64,000 nt of DNA. Origin: Phycisphaerae bacterium. GTDB lineage: Bacteria; Planctomycetota; Phycisphaerae; UBA1845; Fen-1342. Of the stretch, positions 8,915 through 18,031 are shown in pieces. The stretch spans positions 1 to 64,000 of the forward strand of contig JANQNU010000036.1 of the NCBI GenBank assembly GCA_028279405.1. The letters run 5' to 3'. The translations under genes and the position numbers were made by a program. The first letter of the stretch is position 1; the number at the start of each line of letters is the position of its first letter. The notes below the pieces were generated by a model. The model was not told where the DNA came from, ran no database searches, and was given only the letters and a program-made list of their open reading frames with translations.

Positions 8915-9680
8915 CGTGCTTGCAGCAGGGGAGTTCGTCGGCCGCGATTGTCGGTGCGGTCGGAGCTGTGCCCTGGACGGTTTCAGGCGCCGATTCGCGG
9001 ATCGTGTCGAACGCGCTGGCGGGGATCGCGACGCGGTGGAACAACGTGGCCATTCCGACGACCACGATCGCAATTGCGGAGACGACCGGCAGGCGTTTCC
9101 CGACGGTTCCCAGCAGTGCGCGGACACTGACGCCGAGTGAAAGCAGGATCGGGACGGTACCGAGCCAGAACGCGACCATGACCAACGCACCCCACAGCGC
9201 GCTGGCGGTTCCGGCTGCGGTGATCACAAACGCGTACAACCAGCCACAGGGCAGCAACGCCGAGCAAAGACCGATCACCGTCGCTCGGCGGACGGGTGTC
9301 ATTGCGAGTGCGGCGCGGTGGCTGCGCATGACGATTGCACGGACGAAGCCGGGTAGCGGTGCCTCGGGAAGACGAACGCCGAGCGAGCGCAGCAGGAGGA
9401 CGACGCCGAAGGTGACCATCATCGCACCGGCGACGACCGCGGCCGCTTGCGGAATCCCGACCTGTGCGCCGCCGAGGTTGAGTGCTTGTCCCAGCAGGCC
9501 GCTGATGGCGCCCAACAACGCGTATGTAGCGAGTCGACCGAGGTTGTAGGCGGCATGTAGCGTTGTGGAACGGCCACGACCGGTGCCGACTGCGAAGGCG
9601 ACGAAGGGGCCGCACATGCCGGCGCAGTGTGGGCTGCCGACGAGCGAGGTAACGAAGATGGTTCCGAACAGCGCGAGCAT
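8904..9680 (-). CDS. SafE/UreH-type membrane protein of the cbb3 cluster
   Basis: A 258-residue protein of the sulfite exporter TauE/SafE (DsbD-like) group that commonly lies between ccoH and ccoI. It starts at a transmembrane helix containing HCAGMCGPF, whose paired cysteines may handle copper or thiols, and has about six hydrophobic helices and a cytoplasmic or periplasmic tail ending PCCKHDGP. ATG 9680 directly abuts the ccoH stop. The role in copper delivery or disulfide traffic to the oxidase is inferred from location. It should not be called a sulfite exporter on this evidence. Confidence 0.85.
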   Translation of the reverse strand: MLALFGTIFVTSLVGSPHCAGMCGPFVAFAVGTGRGRSTTLHAAYNLGRLATYALLGAISGLLGQALNLGGAQVGIPQAAAVVAGAMMVTFGVVLLLRSLGVRLPEAPLPGFVRAIVMRSHRAALAMTPVRRATVIGLCSALLPCGWLYAFVITAAGTASALWGALVMVAFWLGTVPILLSLGVSVRALLGTVGKRLPVVSAIAIVVVGMATLFHRVAIPASAFDTIRESAPETVQGTAPTAPTIAADELPCCKHDGP

Positions 9681-10196
9681 TTATCCCGCTTTCGTTTGCG
9701 GAAGCATGATTTCTTGAATGTCGGTAAACGTTTCGGGTCCGCGATCGACGGTCGTCCGGAGTTCCCAAAGGCCGTCACGTCGAAGGTCGCCGGTTGTTTC
9801 GTACCAGCCTTTTCCAGCTTCGGACATCGAGAGGTGCAGACGGTTGTTTGCGCGGGCGCGGGCGAAGGCTTCGATGGTGATCTGCGCGCCCTCGAGCGGG
9901 GCGCCGTCGATGTTGATGAGCTGGCAGCGCAACGTTCGGTTTTCGCCGACGGTGGTGGGTTCGACGATCTCGAATTCGATCGTCCATCCCAGTCGCTGGT
10001 TATCGGCGCGTTGCTGAATCGTATCGTTCCAGTTGAGCGACTTGCGGTAGTAGTCCGGTTCGACGGCTACGGTCGGGTCGGAGAGGGCGATGAAGAGCAT
10101 GACGAACCAGATCAGCATTTGCGAGCCGAGCAGTCCGAAGATGATCAGCGGCCAGTGCCAGCCGGTGGATTTTGCGGGAGGCGTCGCGCTATTCAT
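9681..10196 (-). CDS. ccoH: FixH/CcoH cbb3 assembly protein
   Basis: A 171-residue single-span protein. Residues 12-37 are the membrane helix, followed by the FixH signature DPTVAVEPDYYRKSLNWND, then a periplasmic beta-sandwich (LRCQLINIDGAPLEGAQITI, DGLWELRTTVDRG). CcoH stabilises the oxidase during assembly. The ATG at 10196 overlaps the end of ccoG by 8 bases, indicating coupled translation. A longer frame upstream inside ccoG is not used because the protein would lose the family start. Confidence 0.92.
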   Translation of the reverse strand: MNSATPPAKSTGWHWPLIIFGLLGSQMLIWFVMLFIALSDPTVAVEPDYYRKSLNWNDTIQQRADNQRLGWTIEFEIVEPTTVGENRTLRCQLINIDGAPLEGAQITIEAFARARANNRLHLSMSEAGKGWYETTGDLRRDGLWELRTTVDRGPETFTDIQEIMLPQTKAG

Positions 10197-11646
10197 TTCC
10201 GGTCTCCTGGTGCGGGTTGGCGGTGCCGTCCGGCGTGAACACGGGGCCCAGCAGCCGATAGGTCTTCTCAATGCTGATGTCGGCGTGGTCGGTGATGCGC
10301 AGGGTGACGTCTTGGCGTCCCGTGGGAAACGCCTCGGGCGGCAGTACGACCAGCATGCTCGCCGACCCGTCGGCGCCCGGTGCGAGCGATATCGGCAGTT
10401 CATTGGAGTCGATTCGTCCTTGTGGGCAATCGATCAGCTCCACGTCCAGCGTCGCGCTGACGTCGGTTCGATTGACGACTTTGACGCGGAGACTGTTGGA
10501 GATCTCGCCGCTGGCAGGCAACAGCGCGTAGGGCAGGCCTTTGTTGCGGAGAATGGTGACATCCATGACCGGTTTGTTGAAGAAAACGATCAGCAATACC
10601 GAGATCGTGATGGTCAGGATCGCCGGGTAGAAGAACAATCGTGGCCGGAACCGTTTTCGAGGTTCGCGCTCGATGCGCGACTGCGAGCTGTAGCGGATCA
10701 GGCCGAGCGGTCGGCCGATCCGGGCCATCACGCTGTCGCAGGCGTCGATGCATTGGGCGCAGCCGACACACTCCATTTGCAAGCCCTCGCGGATGTCGAT
10801 TCCGGTGGGGCAGGTTTCGACGCAAAGTCCGCAGTCAACGCAATCTCCGGTAGTGACCGGCAGCGCCGTCTGGTTCTTGGGCGTTCGGCGCAGTTTGCCG
10901 CGCGGTTCGCCGCGAGAGGGGTCGTAGCTGATGATCAGCGACTCGCGGTCGAGCATGACGGACTGGAAGCGGCCGTAAGGACAGGCCACGATGCATGTCT
11001 GTTCGCGGAAGAAGCAGAAGTCGAACATCATCAGCCCGGTCGTCAGCAACATCACCAGGAACGGTCCCGGATGATGGAGCGGCGAGAGCTGCACCCACTG
11101 CACGAGCCGCTCGACGCCGACAAAGTACGCGAGGAAAGTGTGCGCCAGGAACAGCGAGACAAGCAGGTAGACGGCATACTTGAGTAAGGTGCGGACACCG
11201 CCGGCATGTTTGCCGGGCTTGCCGCCGCGCTGTGGCGGGCCCTCGAAAAGGCGCTCGATGGGGCGGTAGACCAGTTCGAGGTAGACGGTCTGCGGGCAGG
11301 CCCAACCGCACCAGACACGTCCGAGCAACGCGGTCAGCAGGAAGATCGTGACGATCAGCGAGACCATGAAGAGCGCGAGCAGAATGGTATCGGTGGGCCG
11401 GAAGACATAGCCGAACAACGCGAACTCACGTCGTGCGATGTCGAGCAGCATCGCGGGTCGGCCGTTGATCGTGATGTATGGTAGCGCGGTGAACAGCGCG
11501 ATCAGCAGGTAGCCGACCCAACGCCGAGCGCTGAGGAAACGACCGGGAGAGAGCCGCGGGCGCAGCCAGCGCCGCGAGCCGTCGCGGTTGAGCGTGGAAA
11601 GAACCTGCTCCTCAGGTTCCAGCAGCGATGGTTGCCCTTGATGCAT
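10189..11646 (-). CDS. ccoG: Cytochrome oxidase accessory protein CcoG (polyferredoxin-like)
   Basis: A 485-residue membrane iron-sulfur protein linked to cupric reductase activity in cbb3 assembly. Membrane helices near 35-55, 80-105, 150-175 and 185-215 carry GRVWCGWACPQTV, and two 4Fe-4S motifs follow (CVDCGLCVETCP and CVGCAQCIDACD, roughly residues 260-305). A further helix and a C-terminal immunoglobulin-like domain end the protein. I chose ATG 11646; a TTG 12 bases upstream lies closer to GGGGAG and is an alternative. The gene follows ccoP by 22 bases. Confidence 0.94.
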   Translation of the reverse strand: MHQGQPSLLEPEEQVLSTLNRDGSRRWLRPRLSPGRFLSARRWVGYLLIALFTALPYITINGRPAMLLDIARREFALFGYVFRPTDTILLALFMVSLIVTIFLLTALLGRVWCGWACPQTVYLELVYRPIERLFEGPPQRGGKPGKHAGGVRTLLKYAVYLLVSLFLAHTFLAYFVGVERLVQWVQLSPLHHPGPFLVMLLTTGLMMFDFCFFREQTCIVACPYGRFQSVMLDRESLIISYDPSRGEPRGKLRRTPKNQTALPVTTGDCVDCGLCVETCPTGIDIREGLQMECVGCAQCIDACDSVMARIGRPLGLIRYSSQSRIEREPRKRFRPRLFFYPAILTITISVLLIVFFNKPVMDVTILRNKGLPYALLPASGEISNSLRVKVVNRTDVSATLDVELIDCPQGRIDSNELPISLAPGADGSASMLVVLPPEAFPTGRQDVTLRITDHADISIEKTYRLLGPVFTPDGTANPHQETGNE

Positions 11647-11668
11647 CTCGGTGCCCAATCACTCCCCG

Positions 11669-12292
11669 CTACGGTTGCTGTTCGTTCGGTGTGTCCGTTG
11701 CGCTCGATTCTGTTTCAGTCGCGGCGGGCCACGGTGGAATGACCTCGCCTTCGGCGCCGCGCGGACCCGGGAGGTTCTGGCCGCGGAGTGAGGCGACGTA
11801 CGAGCTCACGAGCACGATCTTGTTTGGATGCATGCGATTCTTCTGGGCCGGCATCGCGCCGTTGGCGGCTCCGTTCATGACGACGCTGGCGATGTCAGTG
11901 ATGGTCTTTACGTTTTTGAAGTGCTCGTCGGTGAGGTTGGGTCCGACCAGCCCGCTGGCATCCGCTCCGTGACAGGTGACACACTCGGCGGCGAACGTTG
12001 ACTTGCCGACCTTGAGCCACTTCTCGTCATCCATGAAGCGAACGATCGTGGCTTCGTCCGGGGTGAGGTCGCCGATCTCGGAGAACTGCTGCTCGAGATT
12101 GCGGGCGACCGCCAACTCGTACGACTCCTCGACCGTCCATGATTCGGGGCTCATATGGAAGAACACGAAGTAGCAGGCACTGAAGACGACCGTTCCCCAG
12201 AAGATCCAATGCCACCAGCCGGGTGTCGGGTTGTCGTACTCCTGGATACCGTCGTATTCGTGATCGGTCAGGACGTCGGGACGGGTCGACAT
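11669..12292 (-). CDS. ccoP: cbb3 oxidase subunit CcoP, monoheme form
   Basis: Membrane-anchored cytochrome c subunit that feeds electrons to CcoO/CcoN. The first 20 residues carry the DHEYDGIQEYDNPTPGWW signature of CcoP, one membrane helix follows (about 27-45), and a single cytochrome c domain has CVTCH at residues 104-108 with a distal MPAQ methionine near 148. Classical CcoP has about 300 residues and two heme c sites; this 207-residue protein has only one. An AGGAG-type ribosome binding site precedes ATG 12292. The C-terminus is Pro/Thr/Glu-rich. Confidence 0.93.
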   Translation of the reverse strand: MSTRPDVLTDHEYDGIQEYDNPTPGWWHWIFWGTVVFSACYFVFFHMSPESWTVEESYELAVARNLEQQFSEIGDLTPDEATIVRFMDDEKWLKVGKSTFAAECVTCHGADASGLVGPNLTDEHFKNVKTITDIASVVMNGAANGAMPAQKNRMHPNKIVLVSSYVASLRGQNLPGPRGAEGEVIPPWPAATETESSATDTPNEQQP

Positions 12293-12293
12293 G

Positions 12294-12521
12294 TCAGCTC
12301 TCCTGGTGCTTCATCGCTTGTTGTGAATTGTCGGGCCGCCCTACGCGCGGCTCCACCGGCGTGTCCTCGAGCGGGATCCGTGCGCTATTTTGCATCTCAC
12401 GCCGCGAGCGGGTCAGCGTCCAAACGACGACGAGCAGAAATCCGGCGAAGGCCACTACCAGCCCGATCTGCTTGCTGAAGGCGCCGGCATCCGGCTGGCT
12501 CGTTGAATCAAGGAGCATCAT
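12294..12521 (-). CDS. ccoQ: cbb3 oxidase small subunit CcoQ/FixQ
   Basis: A 75-residue single-helix protein (IGLVVAFAGFLLVVVWTLTR at about 19-38) followed by a charged tail with RIPLEDTPVEPR, as in CcoQ, which stabilises the oxidase complex. The gene begins 3 bases before the ccoNO stop ends (start at 12521, stop at 12526-12524) and is followed 1 base later by ccoP, so it is an integral part of the operon. Confidence 0.88.
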   Translation of the reverse strand: MMLLDSTSQPDAGAFSKQIGLVVAFAGFLLVVVWTLTRSRREMQNSARIPLEDTPVEPRVGRPDNSQQAMKHQES

Positions 12522-12523
12522 GA

Positions 12524-14830
12524 TCAGCGACCCTCGCGTAGTGTGACGGATTCGCCGGGCTCTTCCGGCGTCTTGTAAATGTCCACACCGAGTCGCTGGA
12601 TGTATGCGATCAGTGCGACGACCTTGGTGTCTTCCAGAGGAACATCCTTGCTGCCGAGGCGTGGGTCCGTTCCAGCGCTTTCCTCGATGATCCGCTTCGC
12701 GACCTCACGGGCCTGCATCTGCGCGCTGGCGATGCACGCCTCAACCTCATCTTCCGTGTACGGTACGCCCAGTTGTTGCATGGCGCGGAGACGCGACGGA
12801 AGCGATTCGAAATCCAACGGATCGTACAAGAGCCACGGATAAGGCGGCATGATTGAGCCCTGGGTAATCTGTTTCGGGTTCTCGAAGTGCTTCAAGTGCC
12901 AGGAACCCATCGGGTTCGAGTTGCCCTCCCGGGCAAGGTCGGGCCCGATTCGTCGACTGCCCCACTGGAACGGGTGGTCGTAGACGAACTCGCCGGGCTT
13001 GCTGTATTCGCCGTAGCGGATGGTCTCGGACAGAATCGGACGGATCATCTGTGAATGGCAGTTGTAACATCCTTCGGCGACGTAGATATCGCGACCAGCC
13101 AGTTCGAGCGGCGTGTATGGCGTGACCGTGGCGATGGTCGGGATGTTCGACTTGATCACGAAAGTCGGGACGATCTCGAACAGCGACGCGATGACCACCG
13201 CGAGCGTGACCATCACGGTGAACCGGATCGGAAGCCGTTCCCAGCGACGATGCCAAACAGCCTGCGACCAGATATCGAGCTTGTGCGCGACGTCGACGAC
13301 CGCGGTCCCCAGCCGGGACTGAGCTGGCTGCTCTGCATAGCCAGACCCGACCGGCGGCGCTTCGTGTACCGGGCTGTCATACTTCGCCGGCCGCTTCGCC
13401 CAGGTCATCAGCATGTTGACGAAGCACATGATCAACCCCAGCAGGAACAGGGTGCCGCCGATGATGCGGACCCAGTACATCGGGATCAGTCGGGTGACCG
13501 ATTCGACGAAGTTGTACGCGAGCTGGCCGTCCTCATCGATCGCACGCCACATGAGCCCCTGCGTCAGGCCTGCGACGTAAATCGGCACGATGTAGAGCAG
13601 GATTCCGATCGTGCCCACCCAGAAGTGCGTGTTCATCAACTTCGGGCTCCAGAGCGGCGCCTGGAACAGGCGCGGCATCAGCCAGTAGAGCATGCCGAAG
13701 GTCATGAACCCATTCCAGCCGAGCGCGCCGGCGTGCACGTGGGCGATCGTCCAATCGGTGTAATGCGATAGTGCGTTGACACTTTTTACGCTGAGAAGCG
13801 GGCCCTCGAATGTCGCCATGCCATAGAAGGTGATGCCGACAACGAAGAATTTCAGGATCGGGTCAGCCGCGACCTTGTGCCAAGCGCCGCGCAGCGTGAG
13901 TAGGCCGTTGATCATCCCGCCCCAACTCGGCATCCACAACATCACCGAGAAGAGCATCCCGAGCGTCGAAGCCCAGGCGGGGACCGCAGTATAGTGCAGG
14001 TGGTGCGGGCCGGCCCAGATGTAGATGAACACCAGCGACCAGAAGTGCACGATGCTAAGCCGATAGCTGAAGATCGGCCGCTCGGCCGCCTTCGGCAGGA
14101 AGTAATACATCAACCCCAGAAACGGTGTCGTCAGGAAGAAGGCGACCGCATTGTGGCCGTACCACCATTGCATGAACGCGTCCTGGGCGCCGGCGTAGAT
14201 CGAGTAGCTCTTGAACAGCCCTGCCGGGATAACCAGGTTGTTGAATATGTGCAGGACCGCGACCGTGACGATCGTCGCTATGTAGAACCAGAGCGCGACA
14301 TACATGTGTCGCTCACGGCGCTTGATCATGGTGGCGATGACGTTGATTCCAAACGCGACCCAGACGACCGCGATCAATACGTCGATCGGCCACTCCAGCT
14401 CGGCGTACTCCTTGCTCTGCGTGATGCCCGAGGGCAACGTCAGCGCGGCGCAAACGATGATGACCTGCCAGCCCCAGAAGTGAAACCAGCTTAGCCAGTC
14501 GCTGTACATCCGCGCTTTGCAAAGGCGCTGTGTCGAGTAATAGACGGCGACGAAGATTGCGTTGCCCGCGAACGCGAAGATCGCCGCGTTGGTGTGCAAG
14601 GGCCGCAGGCGACCGAACGTGATGAAAGGGATGCCGAGGTTGGCCTCGGGCAGTGCCAACTCGATCGCCGCGATCACCCCGACCAGCATCGCGACCGCGC
14701 CCCAGATCAGCGTCATCAGCAGGAACGCTCGACTGATCCCGTCGTCGTACTGGAAGCGCTCCGTTGCGCCTCCGGGCGCAGTGGCGGGAACCGGTTGTGT
14801 CGTGCTCACTGCAGCAGCGTGATCGGCCAT
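12524..14830 (-). CDS. ccoNO: cbb3 cytochrome oxidase, fused catalytic CcoN and cytochrome CcoO
   Basis: Catalytic core of the high-affinity cbb3 oxidase, reducing O2 and pumping protons in the cytoplasmic membrane. Residues ~25-490 are CcoN (heme-copper subunit I; histidines in LRPLHTNAAIFAF, WWYGHNAVAFFL, IWAGPHHLHY and IAHVHAGALGWNG). After a linker, residues ~540-768 are CcoO, with one membrane helix and a heme c site CYNCH at 588-592 followed by QMIRP. In most proteobacteria these are two genes; the fusion is known in some other phyla. GGAG lies 6 bases before ATG 14830. The operon is divergent from an Rrf2 regulator. Confidence 0.96.
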   Translation of the reverse strand: MADHAAAVSTTQPVPATAPGGATERFQYDDGISRAFLLMTLIWGAVAMLVGVIAAIELALPEANLGIPFITFGRLRPLHTNAAIFAFAGNAIFVAVYYSTQRLCKARMYSDWLSWFHFWGWQVIIVCAALTLPSGITQSKEYAELEWPIDVLIAVVWVAFGINVIATMIKRRERHMYVALWFYIATIVTVAVLHIFNNLVIPAGLFKSYSIYAGAQDAFMQWWYGHNAVAFFLTTPFLGLMYYFLPKAAERPIFSYRLSIVHFWSLVFIYIWAGPHHLHYTAVPAWASTLGMLFSVMLWMPSWGGMINGLLTLRGAWHKVAADPILKFFVVGITFYGMATFEGPLLSVKSVNALSHYTDWTIAHVHAGALGWNGFMTFGMLYWLMPRLFQAPLWSPKLMNTHFWVGTIGILLYIVPIYVAGLTQGLMWRAIDEDGQLAYNFVESVTRLIPMYWVRIIGGTLFLLGLIMCFVNMLMTWAKRPAKYDSPVHEAPPVGSGYAEQPAQSRLGTAVVDVAHKLDIWSQAVWHRRWERLPIRFTVMVTLAVVIASLFEIVPTFVIKSNIPTIATVTPYTPLELAGRDIYVAEGCYNCHSQMIRPILSETIRYGEYSKPGEFVYDHPFQWGSRRIGPDLAREGNSNPMGSWHLKHFENPKQITQGSIMPPYPWLLYDPLDFESLPSRLRAMQQLGVPYTEDEVEACIASAQMQAREVAKRIIEESAGTDPRLGSKDVPLEDTKVVALIAYIQRLGVDIYKTPEEPGESVTLREGR

Positions 14831-14896
14831 TTCGCACTCCGTTCAGGGCACCTGTCGATCGACCGGCATACGTCGGCCAGTTATTGTCTATCGGAT

Positions 14897-14918
14897 TTCA
14901 AGATAAGCCTATCAAGAA
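14897..14918. promoter_or_regulatory. Quasi-palindrome between ccoNO and rrf2, candidate operator
   Basis: TTCAAGATA-AGCC-TATCAAGAA is an imperfect inverted repeat (7 of 9 arm positions pair). It lies about 70 bases before the ccoNO start and 180 bases before the divergent Rrf2 gene. Rrf2 proteins bind such dyads; binding here is inference. An FNR-type site cannot be excluded, since one arm contains TTGAT on the minus strand. Confidence 0.4.
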
Positions 14919-14926
14919 ATCCGCAA

Positions 14927-14939
14927 CTCAATATTTGAG
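14927..14939. promoter_or_regulatory. Perfect short dyad CTCAA-TAT-TTGAG
   Basis: A 13-base dyad with perfect 5-base arms, 8 bases from the previous one, in the 265-base divergent intergenic space. The AT-rich patch 14881-14945 contrasts with the GC-rich surroundings, as expected of a promoter region. The rest of 14831-15095 contains no gene. Confidence 0.35.
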
Positions 14940-15095
14940 ACGATATCGTGAACGGTGCTCGTCTTCCAGCGAAATATGCTGATTTTCAGGAGTGCTGAAA
15001 AAAATCGGGTTGCGTTGGGCGATTGAAGGGCTAAGATGACAGTGGACTTTCGGGTCTGGAATTCGGCTCATTGCTGACCTGAACTGAGGAACGTC

Positions 15096-15551
15096 ATGCT
15101 GACACAGAGTGTGGGATATGCCGCATCGGCGTTGGGGTGCGTTGCGAGTATGGGCGGCAAGCCGATCCTGGTGCGTGAAATCGCCGAGATGTGTGACATT
15201 CCGACGGCCTATCTGGCCAAAATCATCAACGGACTTTCGCGCAAGGGGATCGTCGATACTCAGCGGGGGATTGGCGGCGGGGTGACGTTGCGCGTGCCCG
15301 CCGAGGAGATCTCGCTGTATGACCTCTGTGTGGCGCTCGACGATCCGATCATCTACCCCAAGTGCATGCTGAGCAATGTCGAGTGCTCTGACGAGCGGGA
15401 GTGCCCGGCGCATCGTTTCTGGAAGCCGCATCGATTGCGCAAGGTCGAGTTCCTCAAGGAGACCACGATCGCCGAGGTGGCGGCGTTCGAGAGCCGGCGC
15501 CGCTGGAGCGCCGGCAAGCCGACGACCGACAACACTCCGGCCGAGCCTTGA
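15096..15551 (+). CDS. Rrf2-family transcriptional regulator, divergent from cco operon
   Basis: A 151-residue winged-helix regulator. The recognition region reads IPTAYLAKIINGLSRKGIVD followed by the family signature QRGIGGGVTL. Three cysteines in CMLSNVECSDERECPAH match the [2Fe-2S] or [4Fe-4S] ligand positions of IscR/NsrR-type sensors, so it probably senses oxygen, NO or Fe-S status. GAGGA precedes ATG 15096. Its divergent position to ccoNO suggests it controls the oxidase operon and itself. The exact subfamily cannot be read by eye. Confidence 0.9.
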   Translation: MLTQSVGYAASALGCVASMGGKPILVREIAEMCDIPTAYLAKIINGLSRKGIVDTQRGIGGGVTLRVPAEEISLYDLCVALDDPIIYPKCMLSNVECSDERECPAHRFWKPHRLRKVEFLKETTIAEVAAFESRRRWSAGKPTTDNTPAEP

Positions 15552-15560
15552 TCGAGCGGC

Positions 15561-16406
15561 CTACGTGGGGAGGCAAAGGATGTTGCATGCTTCGCGCGGG
15601 GCGGCGTTGACCGCGATCGGCTCCGGCTTGGCGATTTCGAACACGTCGTAGCCCCGGTCGCGCAGGAATGCGTAGACCTCGTCGCCGCTGGCGCCCAGTT
15701 CGGCGAACCAGGCCGGGTTGAACTCGCTGATGAGCACCGGATGGTCACGTTCGATCAGCGCCTGCATGCCTTGGAGCACGAGGTAGTCCGCGCCCTCTAC
15801 ATCGATCTTGGCGAGTTTGATGGGTGGCAGAGAATCGAGCATCGAATCGATTGCAACTGAGTCGACGGTGGTGACGCCGTTGGTTTCGGCGCCGAGGTCG
15901 CGGAGGGAGCCGAGACCGGAGAGGCCGTCCGGGGCTTCGTGGAACGTGACGCTCCCGGCGTGGTTGCTGACGGCGATTTCGTGGACCGTCACGTTGTCGC
16001 AGGGGTTCATCATCACATTGTCGCGCAGCAGCTTGCACATGCGCGGCGACGCCTCGAACGAATGGACGGTGCCCCGCGCACCGACGAGTCGCGAGGCGAC
16101 GACGGTGTAGTAGCCGTTGTTGGCGCCGATGTCGAGCATGTTGTCGCCAGACTCGAGACACTCCTGGAAGAGCATCGTCAGTTCGTCGCGCGGATTCCAG
16201 CCGAACGTATACACCGTCCAGCCTTGGGAATCTCCGGGGGGAACTTTGAGTTTGTAGCCGGGAGCGAGCCGTACGGTCTTGTGTCCGCAGCGCTGCAGCT
16301 CCTTGCGGTGGCGCGTGATCCAGTCGACAACCCGCCAGCGTCCGGGGAACGAATGGAGGTTGCGTGTCAGGAAGCAGGCGGATTGTAGCAGCGGGATGGT
16401 GAACAT
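15561..16406 (-). CDS. FkbM-family methyltransferase
   Basis: A 281-residue SAM-dependent methyltransferase. The nucleotide-binding loop MLDIGANNGYYTVVASRL lies around residues 90-107, the acidic post-strand-2 residue is in VHSFEASP, and the FkbM signature KIDVEGADYLVLQGM lies near 200. Such enzymes often O-methylate sugars in cell-surface polysaccharides. It starts 28 bases after the sugar transferase gene on the same strand, so polysaccharide modification is the likely role; the substrate cannot be named. Confidence 0.88.
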   Translation of the reverse strand: MFTIPLLQSACFLTRNLHSFPGRWRVVDWITRHRKELQRCGHKTVRLAPGYKLKVPPGDSQGWTVYTFGWNPRDELTMLFQECLESGDNMLDIGANNGYYTVVASRLVGARGTVHSFEASPRMCKLLRDNVMMNPCDNVTVHEIAVSNHAGSVTFHEAPDGLSGLGSLRDLGAETNGVTTVDSVAIDSMLDSLPPIKLAKIDVEGADYLVLQGMQALIERDHPVLISEFNPAWFAELGASGDEVYAFLRDRGYDVFEIAKPEPIAVNAAPREACNILCLPT

Positions 16407-16433
16407 GACGATGCTCCAGCCGGCCGGTGCCGG

Positions 16434-17891
16434 TCAACGGGCTCCGGTGACGAACGTTCCGATCGTCCGCACGATGATCGCGAAGTCGAGGTCGATCGAG
16501 CGGTGCTTGAGGTAATACAGATCAAAGCAGAGCTTGCGGTACGAGTCCTGCACCGACGCGCCGTATCCGAAATTGATCTGCGCCCAGCCGGTCAGGCCCG
16601 GTTTGACCAGGTGCCGGTGGCGGTAATGTGGCAGTTCGCGGCTGAGCTGTTCGACGAACTCAGGGCGTTCCGGTCGCGGTCCGACGAGGGACATCTCGCC
16701 GCGCATGATGTTCCAGAGTTGCGGGAGTTCGTCGAGTCTCGATTGTCGCAGAAAGCGTCCGATACGGGTGACGCGTTGATCGCCTTGGGTGGCCCACTGG
16801 GCGCCGTTCTTTTCCGCGTCCGTCCGCATCGTGCGGAACTTGTACAGGGTGAACGGTCGTCCGTGGAGGCCGACGCGGGTTTGGGAAAAGAGTACCGGAC
16901 CCCGGCTGTCGATTCGGATCAGCAGCGCGATCAGCGGCCAGAGCGGTAGCGTCAGCAGGAGTCCGATCGCCGAAGCGAGCGCGTCGGTGGCACGTTTTGC
17001 GGCCTCGAATCCGCCGGGCGTCTGCACGTCCGCCAGCAGGAACCACTGGGCCGTGATGCTCTCGGCGGGCACTTCGCGCAGCACCTTCTCGAGAAACGTC
17101 GGCTGGTCGGTGACGCGGCAGTGCCGATCGAGGCAGGCGAGGATTGCGCGGTCTACGGCCTCACTGGAGCGGTACTCCGTGCCGACGATGACCTCGTCGA
17201 TCTGGTGCGCGGTAATCAGGTCGCGCAGCCCGCGGACGTCACCGAGGCAGGGCAGTTCGCTACGGATCGGGGCATCCGGCGGCGGCGGCGGGGTCTGGTC
17301 GTCGGTGACGCGTACGCAGCCGACCAGTTCGTAGTGTTGTCGTCGCCGACTGCGCATCAACGCTACCAGCCGCTCGATCGAGCCGGTCTCGCCGATGCAG
17401 AGCACGCGCGCCCGAAAATTGGTGAGTGCTTCGTGTGCGAGTAGCCGCAGGCTCAATGATATGGCCAGGTAACCGACACCCACGATGAAGCCGACCCAGC
17501 GCGTCGCGTCGGCGTAGAAGAAGAGTGAAATGATTGCATAGCCGCCCGCGACTCCAGCGGCGCCGCTCATCGCAACGCGGATGACGATTCGACTGCGCGA
17601 CCCCAGGGTGTTGTGTTCGTAGAGTCCGAAAACGATTCCGCAGAGCACGATCGCCACGCACAGGCAGGCTCCGGAGAGCCAGGCGCTCGCGACCCAGTGA
17701 AAGGCAGGGTTGCCGAAGACCACCAAGTGGTACGCGACGTAAGTCCATAGGCCGATCGTCGCGGCGTCCAGCCAGGCCCACGCATTGGGTGAAAGGTGGC
17801 TGAGGGTAGTGGCGAACGGCGGGCGCTTGCGGCCACTACGGCCGGTGGCGGGTTCGATCCTGACCTGCGACGGTGCTTGCGTCGTGAGCAA
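16434..17891 (-). CDS. Polyprenyl glycosylphosphotransferase (exopolysaccharide initiation, WcaJ/WbaP type)
   Basis: Transfers a sugar-1-phosphate from a nucleotide sugar to undecaprenyl phosphate to start polysaccharide synthesis at the inner membrane. About four N-terminal membrane helices are followed by a Rossmann-like region ([15 protein letters not shown]) and the C-terminal catalytic domain, with a membrane helix, [49 protein letters not shown] and [16 protein letters not shown] chose TTG 17891 because GGAG lies 8 bases upstream and the protein (485 aa) then has family length without overlapping the divergent lipoprotein gene. The frame stays open further upstream, so the start is uncertain. 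Confidence 0.88.
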   Translation of the reverse strand: MLTTQAPSQVRIEPATGRSGRKRPPFATTLSHLSPNAWAWLDAATIGLWTYVAYHLVVFGNPAFHWVASAWLSGACLCVAIVLCGIVFGLYEHNTLGSRSRIVIRVAMSGAAGVAGGYAIISLFFYADATRWVGFIVGVGYLAISLSLRLLAHEALTNFRARVLCIGETGSIERLVALMRSRRRQHYELVGCVRVTDDQTPPPPPDAPIRSELPCLGDVRGLRDLITAHQIDEVIVGTEYRSSEAVDRAILACLDRHCRVTDQPTFLEKVLREVPAESITAQWFLLADVQTPGGFEAAKRATDALASAIGLLLTLPLWPLIALLIRIDSRGPVLFSQTRVGLHGRPFTLYKFRTMRTDAEKNGAQWATQGDQRVTRIGRFLRQSRLDELPQLWNIMRGEMSLVGPRPERPEFVEQLSRELPHYRHRHLVKPGLTGWAQINFGYGASVQDSYRKLCFDLYYLKHRSIDLDFAIIVRTIGTFVTGAR

Positions 17892-18031
17892 TTTCTGCGC
17901 TCCACGTCCGTTAACGACATTTCCTGCGGTGGGATCGGCGCAAGTGCCCCGCGCCGTCAATAACCTGGAAACTTGCGAAAAAACCACGAGCCTAATGAAC
18001 ACCCCGGAAACCGGCGCCGATAAAGATTGCG

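Noticed and set aside
8904-9680. Sulfite exporter
   Set aside because: The fold fits TauE/SafE, but cco-cluster location and the HCAGMC motif point to an assembly role, so I did not assign sulfite transport.
9681-10403. Longer start for ccoH
   Set aside because: The extra residues overlap ccoG and break the usual FixH N-terminus; ATG 10196 fits family length.
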